Source of the DNA: Neobacillus mesonae
Lineage (GTDB): Bacteria; Bacillota; Bacilli; Bacillales; Cytobacillaceae
NCBI RefSeq assembly: GCF_023715155.1
Contig: NZ_JAMBNQ010000038.1
Coordinates: 1 to 52,387, forward strand
Direction: 5' to 3'
Length of the DNA stretch: 52,387 nt
This document shows positions 17,701 through 26,023 of this stretch, piece by piece (within the stretch, counting starts at the first letter, position 1; the number at the start of each line of letters is the position of its first letter). Position numbers and translations under genes: made by a program. The notes below the pieces were generated by a model that was not told where the DNA came from, made no database searches, and worked only from the letters and a program-made list of their open reading frames with translations.

Positions 17701-17867
17701 TTCTTCACCCCTAAATTAACTGGAAACCTAATCTTTATTGTATCTGCAAGAATGGTATCAATTCAACTCATCGATTTGAACTATTTTAAGAATTTATGTA
17801 ATTTCTTATCAATAATTAATGATACAAGTTATAATTAGAAATATGTAAACAGGAAAGGATGAAATGA

Positions 17868-18662
17868 ATGAAAAAGCTGTCCTTGTTACTTTCCTCTATC
17901 CTGCTGCTTTTAATTGTATCTGGGTGTTCACCCAAAGAAGAACCCAATAATAAAGCAGAAACACTAAAGCAGAAGGTTGAATTAACCGTATCAGCAGCAG
18001 CGAGTTTGCAGGATGCTTTAAATGATATAAAAACAGACTTTGAAAAAAAATATGCAAATGTAAAAATTAATTATAACTTTGGTGGATCAGGAGCCCTTCA
18101 GCAGCAAATTTCACAAGGGGCACCGGTTGATCTTTTCCTCTCAGCAGCAGAGGATAAATTTGAACATTTGGTAAAAGACGGTCTCATTGAAAAAGAAAGT
18201 GGAACAAACCTCGTTGGAAATGAACTTGTTTTAGTTGTACCTAAAAATTCAAACAAGGAGATTCAGACATTTGAGGACCTGCCTAAAGCAGATAAAATTG
18301 CTGTCGGAATTCCGGAGTCGGTTCCGGCTGGACAATATGCAAAGGAAACATTAAAACAGATGCACATTTGGAATGCCGTTGATAAGAAACTGGTTTTTGC
18401 AAAAGATGTTCGGCAAGTACTTACATATGTAGAGACAAATAATGTGGATGCAGGAGTTGTATATAAAACAGATGCCTTAAGCTCACAAAAGGTAAGAATT
18501 GCTGCAATTGCCGGGGACAAAACACACGCACCCATTATTTATCCAGCAGGGGTGATCAAGGACAGTGCACACCCAAAGGAAGCACAGCAATTTTTTAAAT
18601 TTCTTCAAAGCAAAGAATCACTTAAAACATTAGAAAAATACGGATTTAAAGGGCTGCATTAA
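17868..18662 (+). CDS. modA: Molybdate ABC transporter substrate-binding lipoprotein
   Basis: A periplasmic-binding-type protein anchored as a lipoprotein: signal peptide ending in the lipobox VSGC (Cys20). The mature part has the ModA features SAAASLQDALNDI, FGGSGALQQQI, GAPVDLFLSAAE and AGVVYKTDA, which line the oxyanion pocket. Length 264 is normal. It is the first gene of a two-gene unit with modB, four bases apart, on the opposite strand from its neighbours. A possible weak promoter (-10 TATAAT at 17830-17835) precedes it. It supplies molybdate, which fits with the molybdopterin enzyme at 26 kb. Confidence 0.94.
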   Translation: MKKLSLLLSSILLLLIVSGCSPKEEPNNKAETLKQKVELTVSAAASLQDALNDIKTDFEKKYANVKINYNFGGSGALQQQISQGAPVDLFLSAAEDKFEHLVKDGLIEKESGTNLVGNELVLVVPKNSNKEIQTFEDLPKADKIAVGIPESVPAGQYAKETLKQMHIWNAVDKKLVFAKDVRQVLTYVETNNVDAGVVYKTDALSSQKVRIAAIAGDKTHAPIIYPAGVIKDSAHPKEAQQFFKFLQSKESLKTLEKYGFKGLH

Positions 18663-18666
18663 TCCG

Positions 18667-19323
18667 ATGTCATTTGATTTTTGGTCACCTATTAAACTGT
18701 CCATAGAGATTGCTTCAATTTCTGGTTTCCTTGTTTTAATCTTCGGATTGATTTTCGGAAAATTGATGGCGAATAGAAACTTTAAAGGGAAAGTGCTCGT
18801 TGAAACAGGCCTTCTTCTGCCAATGGTTTTACCGCCAACGGTTGTGGGATTCCTATTGATCGTGATTTTTGGAAGAAATAGTCCGGTGGGACAAGTTCTA
18901 GAATGGCTCCTTCATCAGCCGCTTATGTTTACAAAATGGGCCGCTGTCATCGCTTCAGCCGTTGTGGCCTTTCCACTTATGTATCAATCCGCAAAAGCGG
19001 GATTTGAAGGAATTGATGAAGATATCGAGGATGCTGCCCGCGTTGACGGGGCGAATGAGCTTTCCTTATTTTTAACCATTTCCATTCCACTCGCCTTGAA
19101 ATCAATTATATCTGGTGCTATCTTGAGCTTTGCCAGAGCATTGGGTGAGTTTGGTGCTACTTTAATGTTTGCCGGCAATATACCCGGTAAAACCCAAACC
19201 ATTCCTACCGCCATTTACGTAGCTATTGACTCAGGAAATATGCACCTTGCCTGGCTATGGGTAGCGAGTATGATTGGCATTTCTCTTATAATGCTGGTAT
19301 GTGTTCACTATACAAAATCATGA
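18667..19323 (+). CDS. modB: Molybdate ABC transporter permease
   Basis: A 218-residue inner-membrane permease with about five to six helices. The ABC-contact EAA loop is seen as EDAARVDGANE followed by SIPLA (about 119-140), and EFGATLMFAGNIPGKTQT is a ModB/CysT signature. No ribosome-binding site is obvious, so it may be coupled to modA. No ATPase gene (modC) follows: the plus strand goes straight into a terminator and then convergent rpsR. B. subtilis yvgL-yvgM also lacks an adjacent modC (from memory), so an ATPase may be shared. Confidence 0.94.
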   Translation: MSFDFWSPIKLSIEIASISGFLVLIFGLIFGKLMANRNFKGKVLVETGLLLPMVLPPTVVGFLLIVIFGRNSPVGQVLEWLLHQPLMFTKWAAVIASAVVAFPLMYQSAKAGFEGIDEDIEDAARVDGANELSLFLTISIPLALKSIISGAILSFARALGEFGATLMFAGNIPGKTQTIPTAIYVAIDSGNMHLAWLWVASMIGISLIMLVCVHYTKS

Positions 19324-19354
19324 AAAAAGACACCTATCAAAATGACAGGTGTCT
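19323..19354 (-). terminator. Shared terminator between modB and rpsR
   Basis: AGACACCT/AGGTGTCT stem with an 11-base loop. The A6 on its left gives a T6 run for the rpsR transcript; the plus-strand run is weak (TCTTCAATTT), so it is best for rpsR and perhaps partial for modB. Confidence 0.8.
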
Positions 19355-19362
19355 TCAATTTA

Positions 19363-19602
19363 TTATTCGCCAGCAACAAATGGTAGTAATGCCATTTGAC
19401 GAGCGCGTTTAATAGCAACAGTTAATTTACGTTGGTATTTAGCGCTTGTGCCAGTTACACGGCGTGGTAAGATTTTTCCACGTTCAGAGATAAACTTTTT
19501 AAGTAAATCTACATCTTTATAGTCAATTTTAGTAATGCCATTAGCTGTGAAATAGCACACTTTACGACGTTTTGCACGACCGCCTCTACGTCCTCCTGCC
19601 AT
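19363..19602 (-). CDS. rpsR: 30S ribosomal protein S18
   Basis: S18 forms a heterodimer with S6 on the platform of the 30S subunit. The 79-residue basic protein shows the family signature around DYKDVDLLKKFISERGKI and RRVTGTSAKYQRKL. It is the last gene of rpsF-ssb-rpsR, 48 bases after ssb, with a GGAGG-type ribosome-binding site. Confidence 0.98.
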   Translation of the reverse strand: MAGGRRGGRAKRRKVCYFTANGITKIDYKDVDLLKKFISERGKILPRRVTGTSAKYQRKLTVAIKRARQMALLPFVAGE

Positions 19603-19650
19603 GAAAATTCCCTCCTTTAGTTTTTAAATAATCCGTACTTAGTAGGGCTG

Positions 19651-20163
19651 TTAGAATGGAAGGTCATCATCAGAAATGTCAATTTGACCGCTTCCCGCAA
19701 ATGGATCATCATCCACTCTTGTAAACCCTTGGTTGGAATTTTGTCGTTGATTCTGATTGCCGCCGCCAAACGAAGCTCCTTGAGATTCTCTTGGTGGAGC
19801 ACCGTAAAAATCGCCGCCTCTTCCACTGCCGCCGCCAGAAGAGCCCTTGGGTTCAAGAAATTGAACACCTTCTGCTAAAACCTCTGTCACATAGACGCGG
19901 CGTCCATCTTGTCCTTCATAGTTACGGGTTTGAACACGACCGTCAACACCCGCCAAATTACCTTTTTTCAAATAGTTAGCGACGTTCTCAGCCTGCTTGC
20001 GCCAAACAACACAATTAATAAAGTCTGCTTCACGTTCACCCTGCTGATTTGAAAATGGACGATTGACTGCCAAAGAAAAGGTAGCAACAGCAATTCCGTT
20101 TGGCGTATAGCGTAATTCAGGATCCTTTGTTAAACGACCCACAAGCACGACACGATTAATCAT
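19651..20163 (-). CDS. ssb: Single-stranded DNA-binding protein SSB
   Basis: Essential SSB that coats single-stranded DNA at forks and recruits partners. OB fold at about residues 1-105 (MINRVVLVGRLTKDPELRYT), then a Gly/Gln/Asn-rich linker and the acidic tip DDDLPF that binds partner proteins. ATG 20163 is chosen, nine bases after AAGGAG, giving 170 residues; a TTG three codons earlier is in frame. It sits between rpsF and rpsR as in B. subtilis, where the operon is also linked to competence and DNA damage control. Confidence 0.97.
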   Translation of the reverse strand: MINRVVLVGRLTKDPELRYTPNGIAVATFSLAVNRPFSNQQGEREADFINCVVWRKQAENVANYLKKGNLAGVDGRVQTRNYEGQDGRRVYVTEVLAEGVQFLEPKGSSGGGSGRGGDFYGAPPRESQGASFGGGNQNQRQNSNQGFTRVDDDPFAGSGQIDISDDDLPF

Positions 20164-20230
20164 CAGAATCAACTCCTTTTCCTCCCAAAATGTTCCATGT
20201 AGAACACTCTGGAAAAAATTTTATATCATT

Positions 20231-20262
20231 ATCCAGCTTCAGCTCCCAACGGTCGCCTCCGC
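20231..20262. repeat. Fragment of a dispersed intergenic repeat
   Basis: ATCCAGCTTCAGCTCCCAAC then ggtcgcctccgc resembles the end motifs (TCNAGCTNCAGCG ... CGCTTCCGC) of repeats at 20752 and 40515. It lies between ssb and rpsF. Confidence 0.45.
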
Positions 20263-20270
20263 TTTTCATC

Positions 20271-20558
20271 TTAGTCTTCTTCTTTAATTACGATATGACG
20301 GATGATGTCTTCGCTAATTTTTGCAAGACGAGAAAATTCTTGCACTGCATCTGCTGAAGAAGTTGTTTTAACGATTTCGTAATAGCCATCACGGAAATCA
20401 TTAATTTCATATGCAAGACGACGCTTGCCCCAATCTTTTGATTCAGCAGTTTCCGCACCATTATCAAGAAGAATTGTGTTAAAACGCTCAACAAGAGCCT
20501 TCTTTGTTTCATCTTCAATATTTGGGCGGATGATGTACATGATTTCGTACTTATTCAT
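20271..20558 (-). CDS. rpsF: 30S ribosomal protein S6
   Basis: S6 partners S18 on the 30S platform. The 95-residue product begins MNKYEIMYIIRP and contains the RRLAYEINDFRDGYY segment. ATG 20558 is supported by AAAGGAGGTGA upstream; an in-frame start 22 codons earlier would lie within the leader and is rejected. It heads the rpsF-ssb-rpsR operon behind a good promoter and a structured leader. Confidence 0.98.
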   Translation of the reverse strand: MNKYEIMYIIRPNIEDETKKALVERFNTILLDNGAETAESKDWGKRRLAYEINDFRDGYYEIVKTTSSADAVQEFSRLAKISEDIIRHIVIKEED

Positions 20559-20574
20559 CACGGTCACCTCCTTT

Positions 20575-20640
20575 TGGTCTAAACGGCCCTTTAACGATAA
20601 AAAAGGGCAAGGAGCAATTTTCATTACTCACAAGTTGAAA
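20575..20640 (-). ncRNA. Candidate S6:S18 autoregulatory leader of rpsF
   Basis: The transcribed leader contains a hairpin GCCCTTT/AAAGGGC (20586-20592 with 20602-20608) followed directly by CCG. A hairpin next to a CCG element is the known S6:S18-binding motif that represses its own mRNA. Position before rpsF fits; the fold was not computed. Confidence 0.5.
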
Positions 20641-20668
20641 TTATAACATAGGACAATCCTAAAAGCAA
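20640..20668 (-). promoter_or_regulatory. rpsF operon promoter
   Basis: Minus strand: -35 TTGCTT (20663-20668), 17-base spacer, -10 TATAAT (20640-20645). It lies just after the ychF-side terminator. Confidence 0.75.
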
Positions 20669-20678
20669 TGTTCTGCTC

Positions 20679-20711
20679 AAAAATAGCGGCCAGCTGTTAA
20701 ATGGCTGGCCT
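20679..20711 (-). terminator. Terminator of ychF
   Basis: Minus-strand stem GGCCAGC/GCTGGCC followed after three bases by ATTTTTG. It separates ychF from the rpsF promoter. Confidence 0.65.
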
Positions 20712-20751
20712 GGTTTAAACGTATAAAAAAGAAATCTTGAACTTTGAAAAT

Positions 20752-20870
20752 TGTCTAGCGCAAGCAGCCCCTCGAGGTTAAATAACCTGATGCTCTTAAG
20801 GTCAGAAGGCGCCTTTAAGTAATGGCCGCAGAACATTTGCTTGTCCGGGCTGAGCACAAAGGAAAGCTTC
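20752..20870. repeat. Dispersed intergenic repeat copy (ychF-rpsF)
   Basis: Begins TGTCTAGCGCAAGCAGCCCC then TCGAGG and ends near CTTGTCCGGGCTGAGCACAA and GGAAAGCTTC. This arrangement resembles a repeat I recall from many Bacillaceae intergenic regions (GTCTAGCTCCAGCGCCTAG ... CGCTTCCGC). Related pieces are at 20231, 40515 and 44484 in this window. Confidence 0.5.
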
Positions 20871-20885
20871 TAAGAGAATCTGCAT

Positions 20886-20914
20886 CTTCGGAACAAGCAG
20901 TGCTTGTTCCGAAG
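20886..20914. repeat. Long perfect hairpin downstream of ychF
   Basis: CTTCGGAACAAG and CTTGTTCCGAAG form a 12-bp perfect stem around cagtg, 18 bases after the ychF stop. On the minus strand no T run follows, so it may protect the ychF 3' end rather than terminate it. Confidence 0.65.
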
Positions 20915-20932
20915 GCGCTAATACTTTTTTTA

Positions 20933-22033
20933 TTACACATTAAAACGAAAATGGATGACATCGCCGTCTTTTACTTCATACTCTTTTCCTTCCAGACGTA
21001 CTTTTCCTGCTTCTTTGGCACCATTATAGCCTCCTGCATTGACTAGATCTTCAAAGGAGACGATTTCAGCACGGATGAAACCGCGTTCGAAGTCAGAGTG
21101 TATAATACCGGCACATTGCGGTGCTTTCATACCCTTTCTAAACGTCCAAGCACGAACTTCCTGTACACCGGCTGTAAAGTAAGTTGCAAGTCCAAGCAGG
21201 CTGTATGCAGCACGAATTAATTGATCAAGACCGGATTCGGCAATCCCCAGCTCTTCAAGGAACATTTGCTTTTCTTCCCCTTCCAGCTCGGCAATTTCCT
21301 CTTCAATCTTTGCACAAATGACAATTACTTCGGCATTTTCATTAGCTGCATATGCACGAACCTTCTTCACATATTCATTTTCAGAAGGATCTGCCACATC
21401 ATCCTCATTGACATTGGCAACATAGAGGACAGGCTTAATGGTTAATAGATGTAAGTGTTTTACAATCTTCATTTGCTCTTCAGAAAATTCAACGGACCGT
21501 GCTGGTTTTTCTGCTTCAAAGGCCTCACGCAGTAAGGTAAGGACTTCAAATTCTGCTACCGAATCTTTATCCTTCTGCTTTGCCATTTTTTCTACACGGC
21601 CAATACGTTTTTCAACTGTTTCCATATCGGCAAGGATTAATTCCAAATTAATCGTTTCAATATCATCGATTGGATCTACTTTACCGGAAACATGAGTAAT
21701 GTTTTCATCGGCAAAACAGCGGACCACCTGACAGATAGCATCTACTTCACGAATATGTGATAAAAATTTGTTGCCCAGCCCTTCACCTTTGCTTGCACCT
21801 TTTACAATTCCGGCAATATCAGTAAATTCAAAAGCGGTTGGTACGGTTTTTTTCGGCTGTACAAGTTCCGTTAATTTTTGCAGGCGGTAATCCGGCACCT
21901 CTACAATGCCAACATTTGGATCAATGGTACAGAAAGGGTAGTTTGCTGATTCCGCTCCAGCTTGTGTAATTGCATTAAATAAGGTCGACTTGCCAACGTT
22001 CGGCAGACCGACAATCCCAGCAGTTAAAGCCAT
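20933..22033 (-). CDS. ychF: YchF/OLA1-type redox-regulated ATPase
   Basis: An Obg-related P-loop protein that prefers ATP over GTP and binds ribosomes; it is implicated in stress and translation control. G1 is GLPNVGKST, G3 is DIAGIVKGAS, and G4 is the altered NVNE (VANVNEDD), which is what shifts specificity to ATP. A coiled-coil insertion (about 130-200) and C-terminal TGS domain (about 280-366) are present. ATG 22033 gives 366 residues, ten bases after GAGGAG. B. subtilis YyaF is the orthologue, also next to rpsF. Confidence 0.97.
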   Translation of the reverse strand: MALTAGIVGLPNVGKSTLFNAITQAGAESANYPFCTIDPNVGIVEVPDYRLQKLTELVQPKKTVPTAFEFTDIAGIVKGASKGEGLGNKFLSHIREVDAICQVVRCFADENITHVSGKVDPIDDIETINLELILADMETVEKRIGRVEKMAKQKDKDSVAEFEVLTLLREAFEAEKPARSVEFSEEQMKIVKHLHLLTIKPVLYVANVNEDDVADPSENEYVKKVRAYAANENAEVIVICAKIEEEIAELEGEEKQMFLEELGIAESGLDQLIRAAYSLLGLATYFTAGVQEVRAWTFRKGMKAPQCAGIIHSDFERGFIRAEIVSFEDLVNAGGYNGAKEAGKVRLEGKEYEVKDGDVIHFRFNV

Positions 22034-22310
22034 GATACGTTCACTCCTCAAAAAATTATATCTATATTAAAAGTCATTGCTTCGCTTCTTAAATCCCTTC
22101 ACAATTATAGGCATTTGTCAGGAAAAAAACAAGAAAACATCAGCTGCAGGAAACTCTTAGTCTGCCAATCATTCAAAAAATGTGAGCATACTTTAACAAA
22201 TTTCTCTATTATATTAGCAAATATGGTAAAATTTATTATAAAATTATATCTAATATTGCCAAGTAGAGTGAAAAATATACATAAAAGTGTAAAAAATTGG
22301 AGGAGTAGTA

Positions 22311-25300
22311 ATGAATAGCATAAACCAATCACGGGTGAAACAAAATCAAACCCGAGTTCCGGGAAAAACAGTAAAAAAAGCTATTATTCCTACATTCTGT
22401 TTTGCTGTCCTGTCAACAGTGGCCTTTCACGAAGCTGTGTTTGCGGAACAGCCCACAACAGTTCAAACCAGCATTAACAGCAAGATTGTAACTAAATATG
22501 TCAATATAGACGGCGGTTCGCTCAATTTAAGGCAAAGCGCTTCTACCAGCTCTGCCGTCGTTGCCTCCCTTTCTAAGGGGACAGCCGTTTCCGTTTACTC
22601 TGAGGCTAACGGTTGGGCCAAAATCAAAGCTAATGGAAAAGTGGGATATGTCAGCTCGAAATTCCTTTCCTCTGCTAATGCCGGCGGGCCTTCTAAGCAG
22701 CCTGCGGCCAGCGTTACCACTAAATATGTGGATATTAACGGCGGTTCGCTCAATCTTAGGCAAAGCGCTTCTACCAGCTCTGCCGTCGTTGCCTCCCTTT
22801 CTAAGGGGACAGCCGTTTCCGTTTACTCTGAGGCTAATGGTTGGGCCAAAATCAAAGCTAATGGAAAAGTGGGATATGTCAGCTCGAAATTCCTTTCCTC
22901 TGCCAATGCCGGCGGGCTTTCTAAGCAGCCTGCGGCCAGCGTTACTACTAAATATGTCAATATAGAGGGCGGCTCGCTCAATTTAAGGCAACGCGCTTCT
23001 ACCAGCTCTGCCGTCGTTGCCTCCCTTTCCAAGGGGACAGCCGTTTCCGTTTACTCTGAGGCTAATGGTTGGGCCAAAATCAAAGCTAATGGGAAAGAAG
23101 GATATGTCAGTTCCAAATTCCTTTCCTCTGCTAATGCCAGCGGGCCTTCTAAGCAGCCTGCGGCCAGCTTTACTACTAAATATGTCAATATAGAGGGCGG
23201 CTCGCTCAATCTTAGGCAACGCGCTTCTACCAGCTCTGCCGTTGTTGCCTCCCTTTCTAAGGGGACAGCCATTTCCGTTTACTCTGAGGCTAACGGTTGG
23301 GCGAAGGTCAAGGCTAATGGGAAAGTGGGATATGTCAGCTCGAAATTCCTTTCCTCTGCTAATGCCGGCGGGCCTTCTAAGCAGCCTGCGGCCAGCGTTA
23401 CTACTAAATATGTCAATATAGAGGGCGGCTCGCTCAATCTTAGGCAACGCGCTTCTACCAGCTCTGCCGTCGTTGCCTCCCTTTCCAAGGGGACAGCCGT
23501 TTCCGTTTACTCTGAGGCTAATGGATGGGCGAAGATCAAAGCTAATGGAAAAGTGGGATATGTCAGCTCGAAATTCCTTTCATCTGCTAATGCCGGCGGG
23601 CCTTCTAAGCAGCCTGCGGCCAGCGTTACTACTAAATATGTCAATATAGAGGGCGGCTCGCTCAATCTTAGGCAACGCGCTTCTACCAGCTCTGCCGTTG
23701 TTGCCTCCCTTTCTAAGGGGACAGCCGTTTCCGTTTACTCTGAGGCTAATGGATGGGCGAAGGTCAAGGCTAATGGGAAAGAAGGATATGTCAGCTCAAG
23801 TTTCCTCTCTTCAAAGGAATCCAATAGTACTTCCAAAGAAACAGCCAATACGCCTGCAGCCAAGTATGTAAATGTCACAAGCGGCGCGTTAAATATGCGG
23901 AATAAGCCTTCCCTTACAGCATCCATTATTATAAAGCTGGCAAAAGGAACAGCTGTAAAGGTATATTCCAATTCTGGAGGATGGGCTAAAATCGAAGTCT
24001 ATGGAAAAACTGGGTATGTCAGTTCTGAATTTTTAGCAGATAAAAAACAAGGTAACACCAGCAATAGTTCTCCCCAGGAAGCAGCAAAGACAGAGACTAA
24101 ATATGTAAATATTAATGCTGGCTCTAGTTTAAATGTTCGAAAAGGTCCATCAACTGGTTCAGCCATTTTGACCAAGCTGGAAAATAAGGCAGAAGTAAAG
24201 GCTCTAGAAGAAACGAATGGATGGACAAAAGTTCAGATAAACAAACAAATAGGTTATGTTAGCTCTGAATTTTTGGCCTCCAAGAACACTAATTCAAAAC
24301 CGGCACAAAATGAAGAACCAAAGACAGAAACCAAATACGTCAATGTCAGCCTTGGATCATCACTAAATATGCGCACAATTCCTTCAACAGATGCATCTAT
24401 CTTACTAAAATTAGCTAAAGGGGTGCAGGTTACTGTTTTCTCTGAAGAAAAAGGCTGGGCAAAGATTCAAGCTTACGGCAAGACAGGATATGTAAGTATA
24501 GATTTTCTGACTGCAGAAAAACCTCTACCAGGGTCCAATTCTTCATCTGAAAAAGACCCTGGCGAAGACTCAAATACTGATTCAAAAAACAATAATAATG
24601 ATACAACAGAAAATACCCCTGCCCCGGGGACTAGTACTGATAACGGCTCAAGCAGCACTCCCGGTCCTGCCGCTGAAAATGGATCAAATCCAGCATCAAA
24701 GCCTGATACTGATACTGAACAAAATACAGAGCCGAGCGAACCAACCGCAGATGGAAAATATGTCAATGTTATTTATGGATCAAGTCTAAATATGAGAGAC
24801 GCTGCATCCACTAAAGCTGCAATTATTACAAAATTAGCACGCGGCACCATTGTCAAGGTAAAATCGGAGGCAAATGGCTGGTCGCAAGTAGTGGCAAATG
24901 GCAAGACCGGTTATGTCAGTTCTCAATATTTATCAGATAAAGCACCATTTAATCCAAATACAGCAAGCGGGAATATTGAAAAACTGTATGAAAACTATGA
25001 TATTAATCTGGAAGATATGACGAAATTGGAAATGGCCGCGAATCCGCAGACAGATAAAAAATATGATACATACATTCGATCTGATGCACTCATCTTAACA
25101 AGCCCTGCAAGCGGCACGGTAAACGGCATTGGGTGGAATATAAGAGGCGGCGCCGGTGCAAACTTTTGGAATGTAGGACAGGTAAATAATAAAGAAACAC
25201 TGCAGATTCTCGGAAAAGTAAAGGGAAATGATGGATATGACTGGTATAAGGTGGCTTATAATAGAACTTGGGTTAATGCCAGCCCAGAGGACGTCAACTA

Positions 25301-25889
25301 CTATATTAATCCAAAAAATTTCCTAAATAATACAGCTGATTCTCTGCAATTTTTAAAATTGTCAAAAACAACAAGCCTTAGTGTTAAAGAAGTAAATGAG
25401 CGGGTTTTATCAGGAAAAGGCATTTTACAAGGTCAGGCTTCCACCTTTATGACCGCTGGAGAAAAATACGGTGTGAATGAGATGTATTTAATTTCTCATG
25501 CACTATTGGAAACCAGTAATGGAAGTTCCATACTGGCAAAAGGTGTAAAAGTGAATGGAAAAACCGTTTATAACATGTATGGAATTGGTGCCTTTGATTC
25601 CGACCCTATCAATACCGGCGCCCAATTCGCTTACAATTCCGGCTGGTTCACACCTGAAGCGGCAATTATTGGCGGAGCACGATTTATTGCCAATGGCTAT
25701 ATTAATGCAGGCCAGGACACCCTATACAAAATGAAGTGGAACCCGAAAACTACTGTATCCACTGGTAAGGCATCACATCAGTATGCAACAGATATAGGCT
25801 GGGCAGCAAAACAAGTATATCAAATGCATAATTTATATAGTTTAGTAGATTCATATAAACTAGTATTAGAGATTCCAAAATATAATTAG
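22311..25889 (+). CDS. Secreted endo-beta-N-acetylglucosaminidase with ten SH3b repeats
   Basis: A 1192-residue predicted peptidoglycan hydrolase. Signal peptide to about residue 45 (FHEAVFAEQ). Ten bacterial SH3 domains bind the wall: six nearly identical 76-residue units (residues 61-516), three divergent units, a Ser/Asn/Asp/Pro/Thr-rich low-complexity linker (about 735-820), and a tenth SH3. The C-terminal glucosaminidase domain (about 1000-1180) resembles LytD/Atl; the catalytic Glu is likely that in SHALLETSNGSS, and YNMYGIGAFDSDP is typical. ATG has GGAGG upstream. It is transcribed head-on to replication, alone, and ends in a weak terminator. It probably acts in cell separation or autolysis. 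Confidence 0.93.
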   Translation: MNSINQSRVKQNQTRVPGKTVKKAIIPTFCFAVLSTVAFHEAVFAEQPTTVQTSINSKIVTKYVNIDGGSLNLRQSASTSSAVVASLSKGTAVSVYSEANGWAKIKANGKVGYVSSKFLSSANAGGPSKQPAASVTTKYVDINGGSLNLRQSASTSSAVVASLSKGTAVSVYSEANGWAKIKANGKVGYVSSKFLSSANAGGLSKQPAASVTTKYVNIEGGSLNLRQRASTSSAVVASLSKGTAVSVYSEANGWAKIKANGKEGYVSSKFLSSANASGPSKQPAASFTTKYVNIEGGSLNLRQRASTSSAVVASLSKGTAISVYSEANGWAKVKANGKVGYVSSKFLSSANAGGPSKQPAASVTTKYVNIEGGSLNLRQRASTSSAVVASLSKGTAVSVYSEANGWAKIKANGKVGYVSSKFLSSANAGGPSKQPAASVTTKYVNIEGGSLNLRQRASTSSAVVASLSKGTAVSVYSEANGWAKVKANGKEGYVSSSFLSSKESNSTSKETANTPAAKYVNVTSGALNMRNKPSLTASIIIKLAKGTAVKVYSNSGGWAKIEVYGKTGYVSSEFLADKKQGNTSNSSPQEAAKTETKYVNINAGSSLNVRKGPSTGSAILTKLENKAEVKALEETNGWTKVQINKQIGYVSSEFLASKNTNSKPAQNEEPKTETKYVNVSLGSSLNMRTIPSTDASILLKLAKGVQVTVFSEEKGWAKIQAYGKTGYVSIDFLTAEKPLPGSNSSSEKDPGEDSNTDSKNNNNDTTENTPAPGTSTDNGSSSTPGPAAENGSNPASKPDTDTEQNTEPSEPTADGKYVNVIYGSSLNMRDAASTKAAIITKLARGTIVKVKSEANGWSQVVANGKTGYVSSQYLSDKAPFNPNTASGNIEKLYENYDINLEDMTKLEMAANPQTDKKYDTYIRSDALILTSPASGTVNGIGWNIRGGAGANFWNVGQVNNKETLQILGKVKGNDGYDWYKVAYNRTWVNASPEDVNYYINPKNFLNNTADSLQFLKLSKTTSLSVKEVNERVLSGKGILQGQASTFMTAGEKYGVNEMYLISHALLETSNGSSILAKGVKVNGKTVYNMYGIGAFDSDPINTGAQFAYNSGWFTPEAAIIGGARFIANGYINAGQDTLYKMKWNPKTTVSTGKASHQYATDIGWAAKQVYQMHNLYSLVDSYKLVLEIPKYN
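22491..23858 (+). repeat. Six tandem 228-bp coding repeats
   Basis: Units begin at 22491, 22719, 22947, 23175, 23403 and 23631, each starting ACTAAATATGT and encoding TKYVNI-GGSLNLRQ through KQPAASVT. They differ at only a few positions (for example IDGG/INGG/IEGG, QS/QR, KV/KE), so the array is recently expanded or homogenised and prone to length change and assembly collapse. Confidence 0.97.
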
Positions 25890-25898
25890 TAGAACCTT

Positions 25899-25929
25899 AT
25901 CCCATAGGATGAACCCTATGGGATATTTT
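25899..25929 (+). terminator. Terminator of the SH3 glucosaminidase gene
   Basis: TATCCCATAGG/CCTATGGGATA stem followed by TTTTAG, ten bases after the stop. The T run is short. Confidence 0.7.
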
Positions 25930-26023
25930 AGTGTGTTGAGGGATACTCGTAAAACATAATAGTATTTTTCTAAAAGTTGTATTATCCTTGTTACAAAGTA
26001 AGCTTTCTTAAGGGGTGATACGG

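Noticed and set aside
17701..17867. Possible molybdenum-cofactor riboswitch before modA
   Set aside because: The 167-base gap is AT-rich without the long paired stems expected of that RNA; only a weak promoter is visible.
20191..20206. parS-like TGTTCCATGTAGAACA upstream of ssb
   Set aside because: Three mismatches to parS including the central CACGTG core, so ParB binding is unlikely; it may be just a chance palindrome.
22527..23488. Several long antisense open frames across the SH3 repeat array
   Set aside because: They recur with the 228-bp period and arise from the base composition of the repeated coding strand; no ribosome-binding sites or recognisable domains.
22491..23858. Tandem repeats as a possible CRISPR array
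   Set aside because: Units are 228 bp, contiguous, without spacers, and in frame as SH3 domains.
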